Shown piece after piece: positions 53,828 to 63,085 of a stretch of 64,000 bases of DNA (position 1 is its first letter; every line of letters starts with the position of its first letter). Position numbers and translations under genes: made by a program. The stretch comes from Paenibacillus terrae (GTDB lineage: Bacteria > Bacillota > Bacilli > Paenibacillales > Paenibacillaceae), in NCBI RefSeq assembly GCF_000943545.1, contig NZ_JTHP01000004.1:1-64000 (forward strand), in the 5' to 3' direction. Under the pieces are notes generated by a model. The model saw nothing but the letters and a program-made list of their open reading frames with translations, was not told the origin of the DNA and made no database searches.

Positions 53828-53855
53828 TAGTCTATGCAGCCACCCATAGATAGGT
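53828..53855 (-). promoter_or_regulatory. Sigma-K-type promoter of dpaAB
   Basis: On the minus strand AC (53855-53854), 17 bases, CATAGACTA (53836-53828). This matches the sigma-K pattern AC-N16/17-CATANNNTA and fits known mother-cell expression of the dpa operon. Confidence 0.7.
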
Positions 53856-53865
53856 GAAGAAACAC

Positions 53866-53891
53866 AAAAAAACCGCCCCTTTTCGGGACGG
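53866..53891 (-). terminator. Terminator after dut
   Basis: On the minus strand CCGTCCC pairs with GGGGCGG (one G-U) around GAAA and is followed by seven T. It separates dut from the dpaA promoter. Confidence 0.88.
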
Positions 53892-54013
53892 CTTTCATGT
53901 GTATCCTTATTCATATGCTATTCATGCTCTAGCTTAAAATCGACAATTCAGTTACATTCTCCAAAATACCGATTAAAGCCGTGACATTCAGTCGTTTGAA
54001 GGAAACTGTAGAC

Positions 54014-54460
54014 TCAGCGTCCTGTATGACCGAAGCCTCCAGCACCACGCACTGTTTCAGACAAACGGTCTACCTGCTTCAACTCTACCTCAGGCACAGT
54101 CTGAAATACCATTTGTGCAATTCGCTCATTACGTGTAATGGTGAAAGGTTCCTCGCCCAAATTGATAAGCAATACCTTAATCTCCCCACGATAATCCGCA
54201 TCAATTGTGCCTGGTGTGTTGAGACAGGTAATACCATGCTTGAGAGCCAGTCCGCTGCGCGGACGGATTTGTGCCTCCAGCCCTGCCGGCATCGCTATAG
54301 CCAATCCGGTTGGAACAAGACAACGCTTGCCGGGTTCCAACACTAAGTCTTCCTGTACCGCAGCATACAGGTCAAACCCGGATGCAAGCTCTGACATTTT
54401 ACGGGGCAGCTCAATATCCTCATTGCCCCCAAGTCTGTTAATTTCCACGTAAGTTAACAA
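54014..54460 (-). CDS. dut: Deoxyuridine 5'-triphosphate nucleotidohydrolase
   Basis: dUTPase hydrolyses dUTP to dUMP and keeps uracil out of DNA. All five motifs are visible in 148 residues: [33 protein letters not shown] with the catalytic Asp, RIAQMVF, and the C-terminal arm [10 protein letters not shown]. The TTG start lies 6 bases after AGGAGGG inside the 3' end of mlpA, so the two genes overlap by 23 bases and translation may be coupled. Confidence 0.96.
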   Translation of the reverse strand: MLTYVEINRLGGNEDIELPRKMSELASGFDLYAAVQEDLVLEPGKRCLVPTGLAIAMPAGLEAQIRPRSGLALKHGITCLNTPGTIDADYRGEIKVLLINLGEEPFTITRNERIAQMVFQTVPEVELKQVDRLSETVRGAGGFGHTGR

Positions 54461-55703
54461 AATAGTCCCTCCTCATATCCTTAACCGCTGAATCGCTTGC
54501 TCCGACCATCGACAGAGCAAACGGCTCCGAGAACATCCGGTCCAGTACCTTGTTCACATCATCAGCTGTCACTTGCTCAATGTGCTCAATCATTTGATCC
54601 AGCGTGTAATGCTGACCTAGCATCAACTCATTTTTTCCAAGACGATTCATCCGACTTCCTGTGCCCTCAAGGCTTAATATCAAGCTTCCTTTTAACTGCT
54701 CCTTGCCTTTACGAAGCTCGTTATCATCCAGTCCCTTGACAGCCACATCCTGCAACAGCTCAAGCGCCAGATCCAGCACATCCTTCGTCTGCTTGGGAGC
54801 CGTACCGGCATAAATGGTGAACATACCACTGTCCGCATGGGAGCTATGGTAGGAATAGACCGAATAAGCCAGCCCACGCTTCTCCCGAATTTCCTGAAAC
54901 AGACGTGAGCTCATACCGCCGCCGATCGCGTTGTTCAGTAATACCATAGCATACTGGAGATCGTCACCCGTTGCAAATCCAGGCAGAGACAAGCAAATAT
55001 GATTCTGTTCCGTTGCCTTTTCATGATACAACAGCTCACCGTTAAACGCAGGAACCGTCAGGGGCGAAGCAGTTCCATGGTTATCAAAGTGCCCAAAGTG
55101 ACGCTCCAGTAGCTCTACCAGACTATCATCAATATTACCAGCCACACTGATGACCGTATTGTCGATTGTATAGTGTTCTTTCATATAATTGCTGAGATGG
55201 GAGCTGTCCATAGCTAATAAATGCTTTTCGGTACCGAGAATGGGGTAAGCCAGCGGATGGTCGCCATAAGCGGCCCGTGATAAGAGATCATGCACCATAT
55301 CGTCCGGTGTGTCCTCGTACATGGAGATTTCCTCCAGGATCACGTTTTTCTCTTTTGCCAGCTCTTCATGATCTAATTTAGAATTAAAAAACATATCGGA
55401 CAGTACATCAACCGCAATCGGCAGATGCTCATCCAGTACTTTTGCATAATAGCACGTATATTCCTTCGAAGTGAATGCATTAACATTCCCTCCAATGGCG
55501 TCAAATTGCTCGGCAATTTCCTTCGCGTCGAAACGCTCTGTTCCTTTGAAAAGCATGTGTTCAATAAAATGAGAAATACCGCTATTGTCCGGGGTTTCAT
55601 TTCGGGAGCCGGTTTTAACCCAGATGCCGAAAGAAACGGAACGCACAGTTGGAATTTTTTCAATGACCACTCTTAGGCCGTTTTTGAGTTGAATTCTTTC
55701 CAC
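54438..55703 (-). CDS. mlpA: M16-family zinc processing peptidase (MlpA/YmxG)
   Basis: This is a mitochondrial-processing-peptidase-like zinc protease. The zinc motif is [13 protein letters not shown] (HxxEH near residue 45), the distal Glu is in [13 protein letters not shown] (about 120), and the C-terminal half has [22 protein letters not shown]. The GTG start ([16 protein letters not shown]) follows AGGAGGG; the longer frame to 55730 includes the RBS. The order pnpA-ylxY-mlpA is conserved in Bacillus. Confidence 0.95.
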   Translation of the reverse strand: MERIQLKNGLRVVIEKIPTVRSVSFGIWVKTGSRNETPDNSGISHFIEHMLFKGTERFDAKEIAEQFDAIGGNVNAFTSKEYTCYYAKVLDEHLPIAVDVLSDMFFNSKLDHEELAKEKNVILEEISMYEDTPDDMVHDLLSRAAYGDHPLAYPILGTEKHLLAMDSSHLSNYMKEHYTIDNTVISVAGNIDDSLVELLERHFGHFDNHGTASPLTVPAFNGELLYHEKATEQNHICLSLPGFATGDDLQYAMVLLNNAIGGGMSSRLFQEIREKRGLAYSVYSYHSSHADSGMFTIYAGTAPKQTKDVLDLALELLQDVAVKGLDDNELRKGKEQLKGSLILSLEGTGSRMNRLGKNELMLGQHYTLDQMIEHIEQVTADDVNKVLDRMFSEPFALSMVGASDSAVKDMRRDYFVNLRGN

Positions 55704-55769
55704 GATTGGCCCTCCTAAACTGAATTGCAAACTTTGCCATAATGTTCAATCCTAACAGAAAAAAGACGT

Positions 55770-56774
55770 TCACTCAACCGGAGCAGGTAGCTGCCGATCA
55801 GGGGAAAGCGTCTGACTGACGGTTCCGGGCACCAGTCCCTTGCTGCGAATGGCATGAATCATACCTTTGAGAGCCGCTGATGAAGAATCTGTCGGATGCA
55901 TCAAAATCAGTGATCCCGATTCGACCTTGCTACTGATTTTAGCAATTACCGATTCTGGGGAAGGATGTCTCCAGTCCACTGTATCCAGTGTCCACAGCAC
56001 TGTTTTAAGCCCAAGACCTGCTGCTAAATCAACCGTTTCCTGATTAAAATCGCCTGACGGCGGGGCAAACCATCTGTTTTTCACACCTAAAATGTCCTGA
56101 AGAAGCACTTGTGTCTTCTCTATTTCCTGTGTAGCTCTTTCCCTGCTCAGACGGCTCATATTCGGATGGGAGTAAGCATGGTTCGAAAGCTCATGTCCTC
56201 TTTTTTGAATCTCTTTGGCGAGTTCAGGATTTTTTTTCAGCCAGCTACCATCGAAAAAAAACGTAGCCTTGACCTTTTCCTGATCCAGCGTATCCAGTAT
56301 AGGCACGATATACTCGTTTCCCCAAGCTACATTGATCATGAAAGAAACCATCGGCTTTTCGGGATTTCCCCGGTAAATCGGGACATTGCCGAGCTGGTTC
56401 AAATGTATCTTGGGCGCAAGCTGTCGATACACATATTGTATGGGTCGGTCCGGAGCCGCAATTGCCTTACGATAAGTCGCGTCCAGGTCAACCTCCAAGC
56501 CGTTATAGCCGGGAATAGCCTTCCATACCCGGTCGATCTTCGCATCAACCGGCTCTCGTCTTTGCCGGGCAGCCTCTGATCGCAGTCGCTGCATGAGTGC
56601 ATTATCAGGTAAAGCCGCGATCGCCATCGTTGTTGCAGCCTCGGGCTCACTCGTTTCCGTGCTGTGTCCGGCGCGTAGTTGACTCACATACTCACGTACC
56701 CCACTAAACTGCCCAATCACCAGCGTAATGACCAGACTGGCTACAACCCACGCTGCTCTCTTTGCCTTTCTCAT
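55770..56774 (-). CDS. ylxY: YlxY-like polysaccharide-deacetylase-fold protein
   Basis: This is a sporulation-associated, membrane-anchored NodB-domain protein. ATG 56774 gives an N-terminal membrane helix (about residues 6-24) and an exported domain. The first NodB motif is altered, SFMINVAWGNEY in place of the TFDDG type, so the catalytic Asp pair is missing, as in YlxY. The second motif keeps SNHAYSHPNMS (H-x3-H) and the third is RWFAPPSGDFN. Deacetylase activity is therefore doubtful. It follows pnpA. Confidence 0.88.
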   Translation of the reverse strand: MRKAKRAAWVVASLVITLVIGQFSGVREYVSQLRAGHSTETSEPEAATTMAIAALPDNALMQRLRSEAARQRREPVDAKIDRVWKAIPGYNGLEVDLDATYRKAIAAPDRPIQYVYRQLAPKIHLNQLGNVPIYRGNPEKPMVSFMINVAWGNEYIVPILDTLDQEKVKATFFFDGSWLKKNPELAKEIQKRGHELSNHAYSHPNMSRLSRERATQEIEKTQVLLQDILGVKNRWFAPPSGDFNQETVDLAAGLGLKTVLWTLDTVDWRHPSPESVIAKISSKVESGSLILMHPTDSSSAALKGMIHAIRSKGLVPGTVSQTLSPDRQLPAPVE

Positions 56775-56884
56775 GATCCCTTCATCCTCCCGCCCGTTTG
56801 TCCACATTGTATGCGGGGAGGACAAGAACTATGACGCAGCAAGCCACTGGAAGCCCACTTCGACACAGCCTGTGCATATGTATG

Positions 56885-56917
56885 AAAAAAGAGCCAGAAA
56901 CGTAGCTCTGCCTCTTT
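56885..56917 (-). terminator. Terminator after pnpA
   Basis: On the minus strand AAAGAGGCAGA pairs with TCTGGCTCTTT around a short loop (one mismatch) and is followed by T residues. It lies about 90 bases after the pnpA stop. Confidence 0.8.
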
Positions 56918-57006
56918 CCAAAAGCTTAAAAGATGCTATTCCAATCCCAAGTGTTCTGTAAAAAACGAACAGCACTCCTGTTATAGTGATCCGCTGTACG
57001 CAGGTA

Positions 57007-59109
57007 CTAGGACTTTGCAGGAGCTTCAGCCGTCAGAACAGCTTTGCGGGATAAATTGACACGACCTTGTTGATCAATTTCGGTTACTTTCACCGTAATC
57101 GTATCTCCAATAGCAACTACATCCTCAACTTTGGCTACACGTTCAGTAGACAGTTGGGAAATATGAACCAGACCGTCCTTGCCCGGTAAAATTTCGACGA
57201 ATGCACCGAATTTTTCAATCCGCTTCACTGTGCCGATGTAAATCTCTCCGATCACAACTTCTTTCACGATACCTTCAATAATGGAACGTGCCTTTTCATT
57301 CATCTCTTGGTTTGTGGAAGCGATGAATACACGACCATCTTGTTCGATATCAATTTTTACGCCGGTTTCTTCGATGATTTTGTTAATGATTTTACCACCC
57401 GCACCAATAACATCACGGATTTTATCCGGATTAATGTGCATCGTCATAATTTTCGGCGCATACGGAGACAATTGCTCACGCGGCGTCTGGATGGCTTCCA
57501 TCATTTTGCTAAGAATGAACAGACGTCCTTCTCTGGCTTGTTTGAGCGCGTCCTGCAAAATGTTACGATCGATACCGTTAATCTTGATATCCATTTGAAT
57601 AGCAGTTACGCCTTCTGCTGTACCAGCCACTTTAAAGTCCATATCGCCCAGGTGATCTTCCATACCCTGGATATCGGTCAACACGGAAACATGCTCCCCG
57701 TCCTTGATCAATCCCATCGCTACACCTGCAACCGGAGCCTTGATCGGTACACCCGCATCCATCATAGCCAGTGTGCTTGCGCAGATACTAGCCTGGGAAG
57801 TCGAGCCATTCGATTCCAGCACCTCGGAAACGAGACGAATCGTATATGGAAATTCAGTTTCAGAAGGAATGACTTTAGAAAGCGCACGCTCACCAAGAGC
57901 ACCATGTCCAATTTCACGACGACCCGGTGCACGCAAAGGACGAGCCTCGCCTACACTGAATGGAGGGAAATTGTAATGATGCATGAAACGCTTCGTTTCT
58001 TCCAGATCAATGCCGTCCAAAATTTGTACATCACCCAATGCGCCAAGTGTACAAACGCTAAGCGCTTGCGTTTGACCGCGTGTGAACAAGCCCGAGCCAT
58101 GCGTACGCGGCAAAATGCTCGTATCGCTTTCGATCGGACGAATCTCGTCAAGCTTACGACCGTCAGGACGCACTTTATCATGCGTAATCAGACGACGGAC
58201 TTCTTCTTTAACGATATCATAGAGAACTTCGCTCACGTCTTTCAAAAGCTCAGGCGTCTCTATGTATTGTGCTTCAAAATGTGCAACCGTCTCTTCGTTG
58301 ACTGCATCAATCGCCTCTTGACGGGCATGTTTTTCTACAATTTTGACGGCTTCCACCAAACGTTCAGCTGCATAAGCACGAACTTCGCTGTTCACTTTTT
58401 CATCGACAGCATGCAGTTTAACCTGCATTTTTTCTTTACCTGCCACTTGAACCAGTTGCTCAATGACTGCCACAATGTTCTTGATCTCGTCATGGCCAAA
58501 CATGATTGCTTCCAGCATGACTTCTTCCGGAATTTCGTTGCCTTCCGCTTCTACCATCATGATAGCATCTTTTGTTCCGGCTACAACCAGGTACAGATCG
58601 CTTGCATCCTGCTGCGCAATGTCCGGGTTAATCACGAATTGTCCGTCCACACGGCCTACAGCAACTCCACCAATCGGTCCGTTAAAAGGTACGTCCGAAA
58701 TACTAAGCGCTGCCGAGGTTCCGATCATCGCTGCAATTTCCGGCTCACAATCCTGATCGACACTCATCACCAGGTTTAATACCTGTACATCATTCCGGAA
58801 GCCTTCCGGGAACAATGGGCGAATCGGACGGTCTGTCAGACGGCTGGACAAAATCGCTTTTTGACTCGGGCGTCCTTCCCGTTTAATAAATCCGCCTGGG
58901 ATTTTTCCCACAGCATACAATCTTTCTTCATAGTTCACCGTCAGCGGAAAAAAGTCCAAATCTTTCGGCGCATTGGAAGCGGTCACGGTACAGAGAACAA
59001 CCGTTTCGCCATAGCTTACTTTAACTGCCGCATTGGCCTGTTTCGCAAGACGCCCTGTTTCCAGCACCAGCTTTCTTCCGCCAAGCTGCATTTCTACACG
59101 TTGCTCCAT
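57007..59109 (-). CDS. pnpA: Polyribonucleotide nucleotidyltransferase
   Basis: PNPase degrades RNA 3'-5' phosphorolytically. ATG 59109 follows GGAGGGATACC; 700 residues is the family length. It contains two RNase PH domains (residues about 10-210 and 310-540; [20 protein letters not shown] lies in the active one), a KH domain ([20 protein letters not shown], about 555) and an S1 domain ([21 protein letters not shown], about 622). It is downstream of rpsO, as in most bacteria, with a hairpin between. Confidence 0.97.
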   Translation of the reverse strand: MEQRVEMQLGGRKLVLETGRLAKQANAAVKVSYGETVVLCTVTASNAPKDLDFFPLTVNYEERLYAVGKIPGGFIKREGRPSQKAILSSRLTDRPIRPLFPEGFRNDVQVLNLVMSVDQDCEPEIAAMIGTSAALSISDVPFNGPIGGVAVGRVDGQFVINPDIAQQDASDLYLVVAGTKDAIMMVEAEGNEIPEEVMLEAIMFGHDEIKNIVAVIEQLVQVAGKEKMQVKLHAVDEKVNSEVRAYAAERLVEAVKIVEKHARQEAIDAVNEETVAHFEAQYIETPELLKDVSEVLYDIVKEEVRRLITHDKVRPDGRKLDEIRPIESDTSILPRTHGSGLFTRGQTQALSVCTLGALGDVQILDGIDLEETKRFMHHYNFPPFSVGEARPLRAPGRREIGHGALGERALSKVIPSETEFPYTIRLVSEVLESNGSTSQASICASTLAMMDAGVPIKAPVAGVAMGLIKDGEHVSVLTDIQGMEDHLGDMDFKVAGTAEGVTAIQMDIKINGIDRNILQDALKQAREGRLFILSKMMEAIQTPREQLSPYAPKIMTMHINPDKIRDVIGAGGKIINKIIEETGVKIDIEQDGRVFIASTNQEMNEKARSIIEGIVKEVVIGEIYIGTVKRIEKFGAFVEILPGKDGLVHISQLSTERVAKVEDVVAIGDTITVKVTEIDQQGRVNLSRKAVLTAEAPAKS

Positions 59110-59262
59110 GGTATCCCTCCATTTCATTCCATTGTAAAAGTTCTATACATATCCAGTATTTCCTGCGCGGGCCTAATTCATAAGAAGCCCTATGCATTAT
59201 AAGCACCAGAATCTTACTAGACTCGCACTTCTAAAGGATCTGTACGTCAAAAAAATTCCTTA

Positions 59263-59336
59263 CTTCAAAAAAGAACCCGGCTGCTGTCCGCCGTCGCCTT
59301 AGCAGGGACAAGCGGTGAACAACCAGGCTTCTTTTC
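59263..59336 (-). terminator. Hairpin between rpsO and pnpA
   Basis: On the minus strand AGAAGCCTGG pairs with CCGGGTTCTT, with inner partial pairing between TTGTCCCTGC and GGACAGCAG, followed by six T. It may separate rpsO and pnpA expression. Confidence 0.75.
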
Positions 59337-59354
59337 TCATTACATGTCTGAAAA

Positions 59355-59624
59355 TTAACGACGCAATCCGAGACGCTCGATCAACGCACTGTAACGTCTA
59401 ACATCAGTCTTCTTCAGGTAAGCCAAAAGTTTACGACGCTGACCGACCATTTTCAACAACCCGCGGCGGGAGTGATGGTCTTTCTTATGCGAACGAAAGT
59501 GGCTTTGCAAGTTAACGATGTTTTCAGTAAGGATAGCGATTTGTACCTCTGCAGATCCTGTATCGGATTCATGAGTTTTGTACTCCTCGATCAATTGCTG
59601 TTTACGCTCTTGAGTCAATGCCAT
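59355..59624 (-). CDS. rpsO: 30S ribosomal protein S15
   Basis: S15 binds 16S rRNA early in 30S assembly. ATG 59624 follows AAGGAGG with good spacing, giving 89 residues. The family pattern is complete: [57 protein letters not shown] and the C-terminal LIERLGLRR. It lies between ribF and pnpA. S15 often represses its own mRNA; a structured leader is possible but was not resolved. Confidence 0.98.
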   Translation of the reverse strand: MALTQERKQQLIEEYKTHESDTGSAEVQIAILTENIVNLQSHFRSHKKDHHSRRGLLKMVGQRRKLLAYLKKTDVRRYSALIERLGLRR

Positions 59625-59756
59625 CCTGTTCACCTCCTTCATTATAATCGCCATTAGCCTCGTAGCCGCTGGTGAAAGCGGACAACCAAGCCAAGGTTCA
59701 TCGTTGTTTACACAACATAAGTCAGTATAACACAGCGCCTGTCTTATGTAAATAAA

Positions 59757-60695
59757 TTAGCCTAACAGCTTTTTAGCCGTTTGTGCGTCATTGCCAATCT
59801 GGGTAATCAGCTCGTCCACCGAAGAGAATTTGCGTTCAGGACGGATGTAATGATGAAGCTCAACCAGCACAGGCTCGCCATAAATCTGCTGGTCAAAATC
59901 AAACAGATGAACCTCAAACGACGGATTCAGCACACTTTCATGAAAAGTAGGCTTAACCCCTACATTCATTACCCCGCTTCTCCAACGCTCACCCACCAGT
60001 GCCCGTACGGCATATACGCCCTTGACTGGAATTACGTAAGTATCATCCAGCTTGAGATTGGCTGTTGGGAAGCCGATGGTGCGTCCACGCTTCTCTCCAT
60101 CCATTACGGTGCCCCGAATGTGGTAAGAGCGTCCCAGCCAGCGAGAGGCATGCGCTAAATCCCCTGTCTGCAAGGCACGGCGGATGCTGGAGCTGCTCAC
60201 TTTTTCCCCATCCAGCTCGAATGGCGGTACGGTGTGGACGGACATACGTTCTCCTCCCAGTTCCCGAAGTGTATGCTCATGTCCGGCTCCCCGGTAGCCA
60301 AACCGGAAATCAAAGCCCACTACCGCCGTTTGAATCTGCAGTGGAAGCAAGATGTCCGTGATGAACGCCTCAGGGCTGACTTTGGAAAAGTCCTCGTCAA
60401 ATCTCAAAATATAAAGCACGTCCACACCCATATCGGCTAAAATATCCTGCTTGTCCACAAGCGGGGTCAAATAGCCTTCATAGTCGCCTTTTTTCATGAC
60501 TTCCTTCGGGTGAGGATGAAATGTCATAACAGATACCGGCACTTTCTGTTCCCGAGCCAGCTCGACAGCCTTGCGTATGACACTTGCGTGTCCGAGATGA
60601 AGACCGTCGAACTGACCGATCGCCGTGACCTGTGAACGTCCCCATTGGTGCAAAAGCTCATCGCTCAATGGATAAGATAACGATACGGTAATCAT
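59757..60695 (-). CDS. ribF: Bifunctional riboflavin kinase / FAD synthetase
   Basis: RibF makes FMN and FAD. The N-terminal nucleotidyltransferase half has AIGQFDGLHLGHASVI (about residue 25) and FDFRFGYRGAGHEHTL (about 128) with SSSSIRRAL. The C-terminal kinase half has GRTIGFPTANLKLDDTY (about 204) and GVMNVGVKPTF. Length is 312. The RBS is GGTGAAA before ATG. Gene order truB-ribF-rpsO is conserved. Confidence 0.97.
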   Translation of the reverse strand: MITVSLSYPLSDELLHQWGRSQVTAIGQFDGLHLGHASVIRKAVELAREQKVPVSVMTFHPHPKEVMKKGDYEGYLTPLVDKQDILADMGVDVLYILRFDEDFSKVSPEAFITDILLPLQIQTAVVGFDFRFGYRGAGHEHTLRELGGERMSVHTVPPFELDGEKVSSSSIRRALQTGDLAHASRWLGRSYHIRGTVMDGEKRGRTIGFPTANLKLDDTYVIPVKGVYAVRALVGERWRSGVMNVGVKPTFHESVLNPSFEVHLFDFDQQIYGEPVLVELHHYIRPERKFSSVDELITQIGNDAQTAKKLLG

Positions 60696-60752
60696 ATTAT
60701 TTCACCTGCATTTCACATCATTTGACTAACTTCGTCAAAATTATAGCACAAT

Positions 60753-61688
60753 TCAAGGTAAAAAAACTTTAATTGGCGCGATAGCCCCTGATTCATCCCG
60801 TCCATATACGCCCAAAAACGTTCGATCCTCTTTATACAGCCGGAAGGGCTGGCTGTCCGTCACAGGTGGAGAAATCATGCTCATCGACAAGCGCTGACCT
60901 TGGAGAGCGGCAGCGGCCTTTACTTCGGCCACTGTATGATCAGGCATATAGTCAATGGCCTCATCAGTGGCAATAAGCCGCTCACCCAGGCTGCCATCCG
61001 CTACGTAGCGTTCAATTTCTTCGAATGTTAAACAACGATTCGCAGGAATCCCCGCAGACATGGTTCGTTCCAGCTTGACCATCGTCGAAGGATATCCCAA
61101 TTCGCGGCCGATATCGACGCAGAGCGTACGGATATAAGTTCCTTTGGAGCATAATGCACGAAAAGAAATATCCACATATGATCCCGTCTCCGCGAATCCC
61201 GTCATTTCCAGCTCGTAAATAATCACTTCACGGCTTTTACGCTCCACGGTCTTGCCTTCTCGGGCCAGCTCGTATAGACGTTTGCCATCCACTTTGAGGG
61301 CCGAATACATTGGCGGCACTTGGGAAATCGTACCGACAAAACGTTCCAGAACAGCCTTGGCTTCCACTTCCGTCACCTCTACGGGATGGTCACACTTCTC
61401 GGTAATCGTACCCGTAAGGTCCTCTGTATCAGTGGCAAGTCCCAAGCGTAATGTTGCATGGTATTCCTTAGGTAACTCCTGCATGTATTCAACAACCCGG
61501 GTAGCACGTCCCAGACACAACGGCAGCACGCCCGTCACCTGAGGATCAAGTGTTCCGGTATGTCCGATTCGCTTCATTCCCAGCAACCGGCGAGTCTTGG
61601 CCACCACATCATGAGAGGTGAATCCAGCGGGTTTGTAGACGGGTAGCACGCCTTCCCAAGTTGCTTGTTCCTGCTTCATCGGCTTCAT
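60753..61688 (-). CDS. truB: tRNA pseudouridine(55) synthase
   Basis: TruB makes pseudouridine 55 in the T-loop of tRNAs. The catalytic Asp is in GHTGTLDPQVTGVLPLC (about residue 48). YKPAGFTSHDVVAKTR lies near the N-terminus, SKGTYIRTLCVDIG follows (about 188), and a PUA-like domain occupies the C-terminus. The ATG overlaps the nrnA stop by four bases (ATGA), so expression is coupled. Confidence 0.97.
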   Translation of the reverse strand: MKPMKQEQATWEGVLPVYKPAGFTSHDVVAKTRRLLGMKRIGHTGTLDPQVTGVLPLCLGRATRVVEYMQELPKEYHATLRLGLATDTEDLTGTITEKCDHPVEVTEVEAKAVLERFVGTISQVPPMYSALKVDGKRLYELAREGKTVERKSREVIIYELEMTGFAETGSYVDISFRALCSKGTYIRTLCVDIGRELGYPSTMVKLERTMSAGIPANRCLTFEEIERYVADGSLGERLIATDEAIDYMPDHTVAEVKAAAALQGQRLSMSMISPPVTDSQPFRLYKEDRTFLGVYGRDESGAIAPIKVFLP

Positions 61689-62662
61689 AGCTCGGCCTTC
61701 ACCCGCCCTACAACGACCTCAATAATATCCTCCAGCTTACCCTCCAGACGACAACCTGCAGCACATACGTGTCCCCCGCCCCCAAACGATTGGGCAAGCG
61801 CAGCTACGTTAACGTTACCTGCCGATCTCAGACTGGCTTTGACCGCTTGATCACTAATCACTTTAAAGAAAATGCCTACTTCAACGCCACGAATATTTCT
61901 AGGATAATTGACGATGCCTTCCAAATCCTCATTAACAGCTCCGCATTCCTTCATATCGTCAGGGGTTACAACCACCCAGGCGATTTTACCATCCTCCGAA
62001 ATCTCGAGCGTTTGCAATGCTTTGGTCAGGACCTTCATTTGCGGGAATGTCATTTCTTCCAGCAGGCTCTCGGATAGATAGGGACCGTCTACACCATAGG
62101 CAAGCAGCTGAGACACTGTAGACATGACTTTAGGCGAAGTGTTCGAATACCTGAAGCCTCCTGTGTCCGTCAGCAGTCCGGTATATACAGCCGTCGCCAC
62201 TTCAACGTCCCAGTTGATCGCAAACTTTTCCAGTAGATCAAAAAGAATTTCTGCCGTTGCCGCAGCATCCGACTTAATCACATTAACTGTTCCATACGCA
62301 TCATTCGTCGGATGATGATCAATATTCAAAATGATGGCATCTTCCGCAAAAAACTGCTCTGTTAGACCAACACGACGAAAATCTGCACAATCTACACAAA
62401 TAATCCGGTTGTATTTCCGTTCCGGCGGTTGCTGGCTCATATCCATAATCTCATCGGCATGCCATAAAAAATCCATGCGCTTGGGGATAGCCCCCTCATT
62501 CAGCATGGTAAATTTCTTCCCCAGACATGAGAGAAGCCAGCCCACCGTTACGGTGGAGCTGACTGCGTCTCCGTCCGGCTGTACATGCGATACGATCAGG
62601 TAATCATCATGCTCCAGAATAAATTCCTTCGCTTGTTGAAGCGCCTGTTCATAGGTATGCAT
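61685..62662 (-). CDS. nrnA: DHH-family oligoribonuclease/pAp phosphatase NrnA
   Basis: NrnA degrades short RNA oligomers and dephosphorylates pAp. The DHH domain shows SHVQPDGDAVSS (about residue 25), CVDCADFRRVG and the NIDHHPTNDAYG motif (about 113). The DHHA1 domain ends with QSFGGGGHVCAAGC (about 292). In many Firmicutes outside Bacillus it lies between rbfA and truB, as here. It follows rbfA by about 50 bases. Confidence 0.95.
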   Translation of the reverse strand: MHTYEQALQQAKEFILEHDDYLIVSHVQPDGDAVSSTVTVGWLLSCLGKKFTMLNEGAIPKRMDFLWHADEIMDMSQQPPERKYNRIICVDCADFRRVGLTEQFFAEDAIILNIDHHPTNDAYGTVNVIKSDAAATAEILFDLLEKFAINWDVEVATAVYTGLLTDTGGFRYSNTSPKVMSTVSQLLAYGVDGPYLSESLLEEMTFPQMKVLTKALQTLEISEDGKIAWVVVTPDDMKECGAVNEDLEGIVNYPRNIRGVEVGIFFKVISDQAVKASLRSAGNVNVAALAQSFGGGGHVCAAGCRLEGKLEDIIEVVVGRVKAEL

Positions 62663-62714
62663 TGCCGTCTCCTTTACATTCAGTTCATGGTTCCTTCGGA
62701 TAAACTAGCTCTTG

Positions 62715-63065
62715 CTATTTTTCATCCTTGTCGATATCACTCAGCAGCTTTTCAATCCGGCTGCCGTAAGCGATAGATTCGTCAATTTTGAAAATCAGCT
62801 CGGGAATATGGCGCAGCCGTATCCGTTTGCCAAGTTCAGAACGAAGATAACCGTTCGCTTTGTCCAATGCTTTCAGGGAAGAAGTTTTTTGCTCTTCATC
62901 CCCAAGCACGCTCAAGTATATTTTCGCTTGGGACAAATCGTTTGTCAGATCAACACCCGTTACCGTAATAAAACCGATACGGGGATCTTTTAATTCGGTC
63001 TGTATGAGTTGGCTTAGCTCTTTCTTAATCTGCTCGCCAACCCGACCTGTACGTATTTTAGCCAT
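62715..63065 (-). CDS. rbfA: Ribosome-binding factor A
   Basis: RbfA assists 16S rRNA 5'-end maturation and cold adaptation. The 116-residue KH-like protein has [31 protein letters not shown] and [24 protein letters not shown]. The ATG follows GAGAGGTGA. It directly follows infB; the ylxP gene that separates them in B. subtilis is missing. Confidence 0.97.
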   Translation of the reverse strand: MAKIRTGRVGEQIKKELSQLIQTELKDPRIGFITVTGVDLTNDLSQAKIYLSVLGDEEQKTSSLKALDKANGYLRSELGKRIRLRHIPELIFKIDESIAYGSRIEKLLSDIDKDEK

Positions 63066-63085
63066 GGATGCTCACCTCTCTGCCG

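Noticed and set aside
53930..54045. Open minus-strand frame after and overlapping the dut 3' end (ending NVTELSILS)
   Set aside because: It looks coding-like for about 39 codons but has only a GTG inside dut without RBS. It is likely a chance frame or a remnant.
57307..58779. 490-codon plus-strand open frame
   Set aside because: It lies exactly opposite pnpA, whose product is unmistakable. The antisense frame has composition typical of a shadow.
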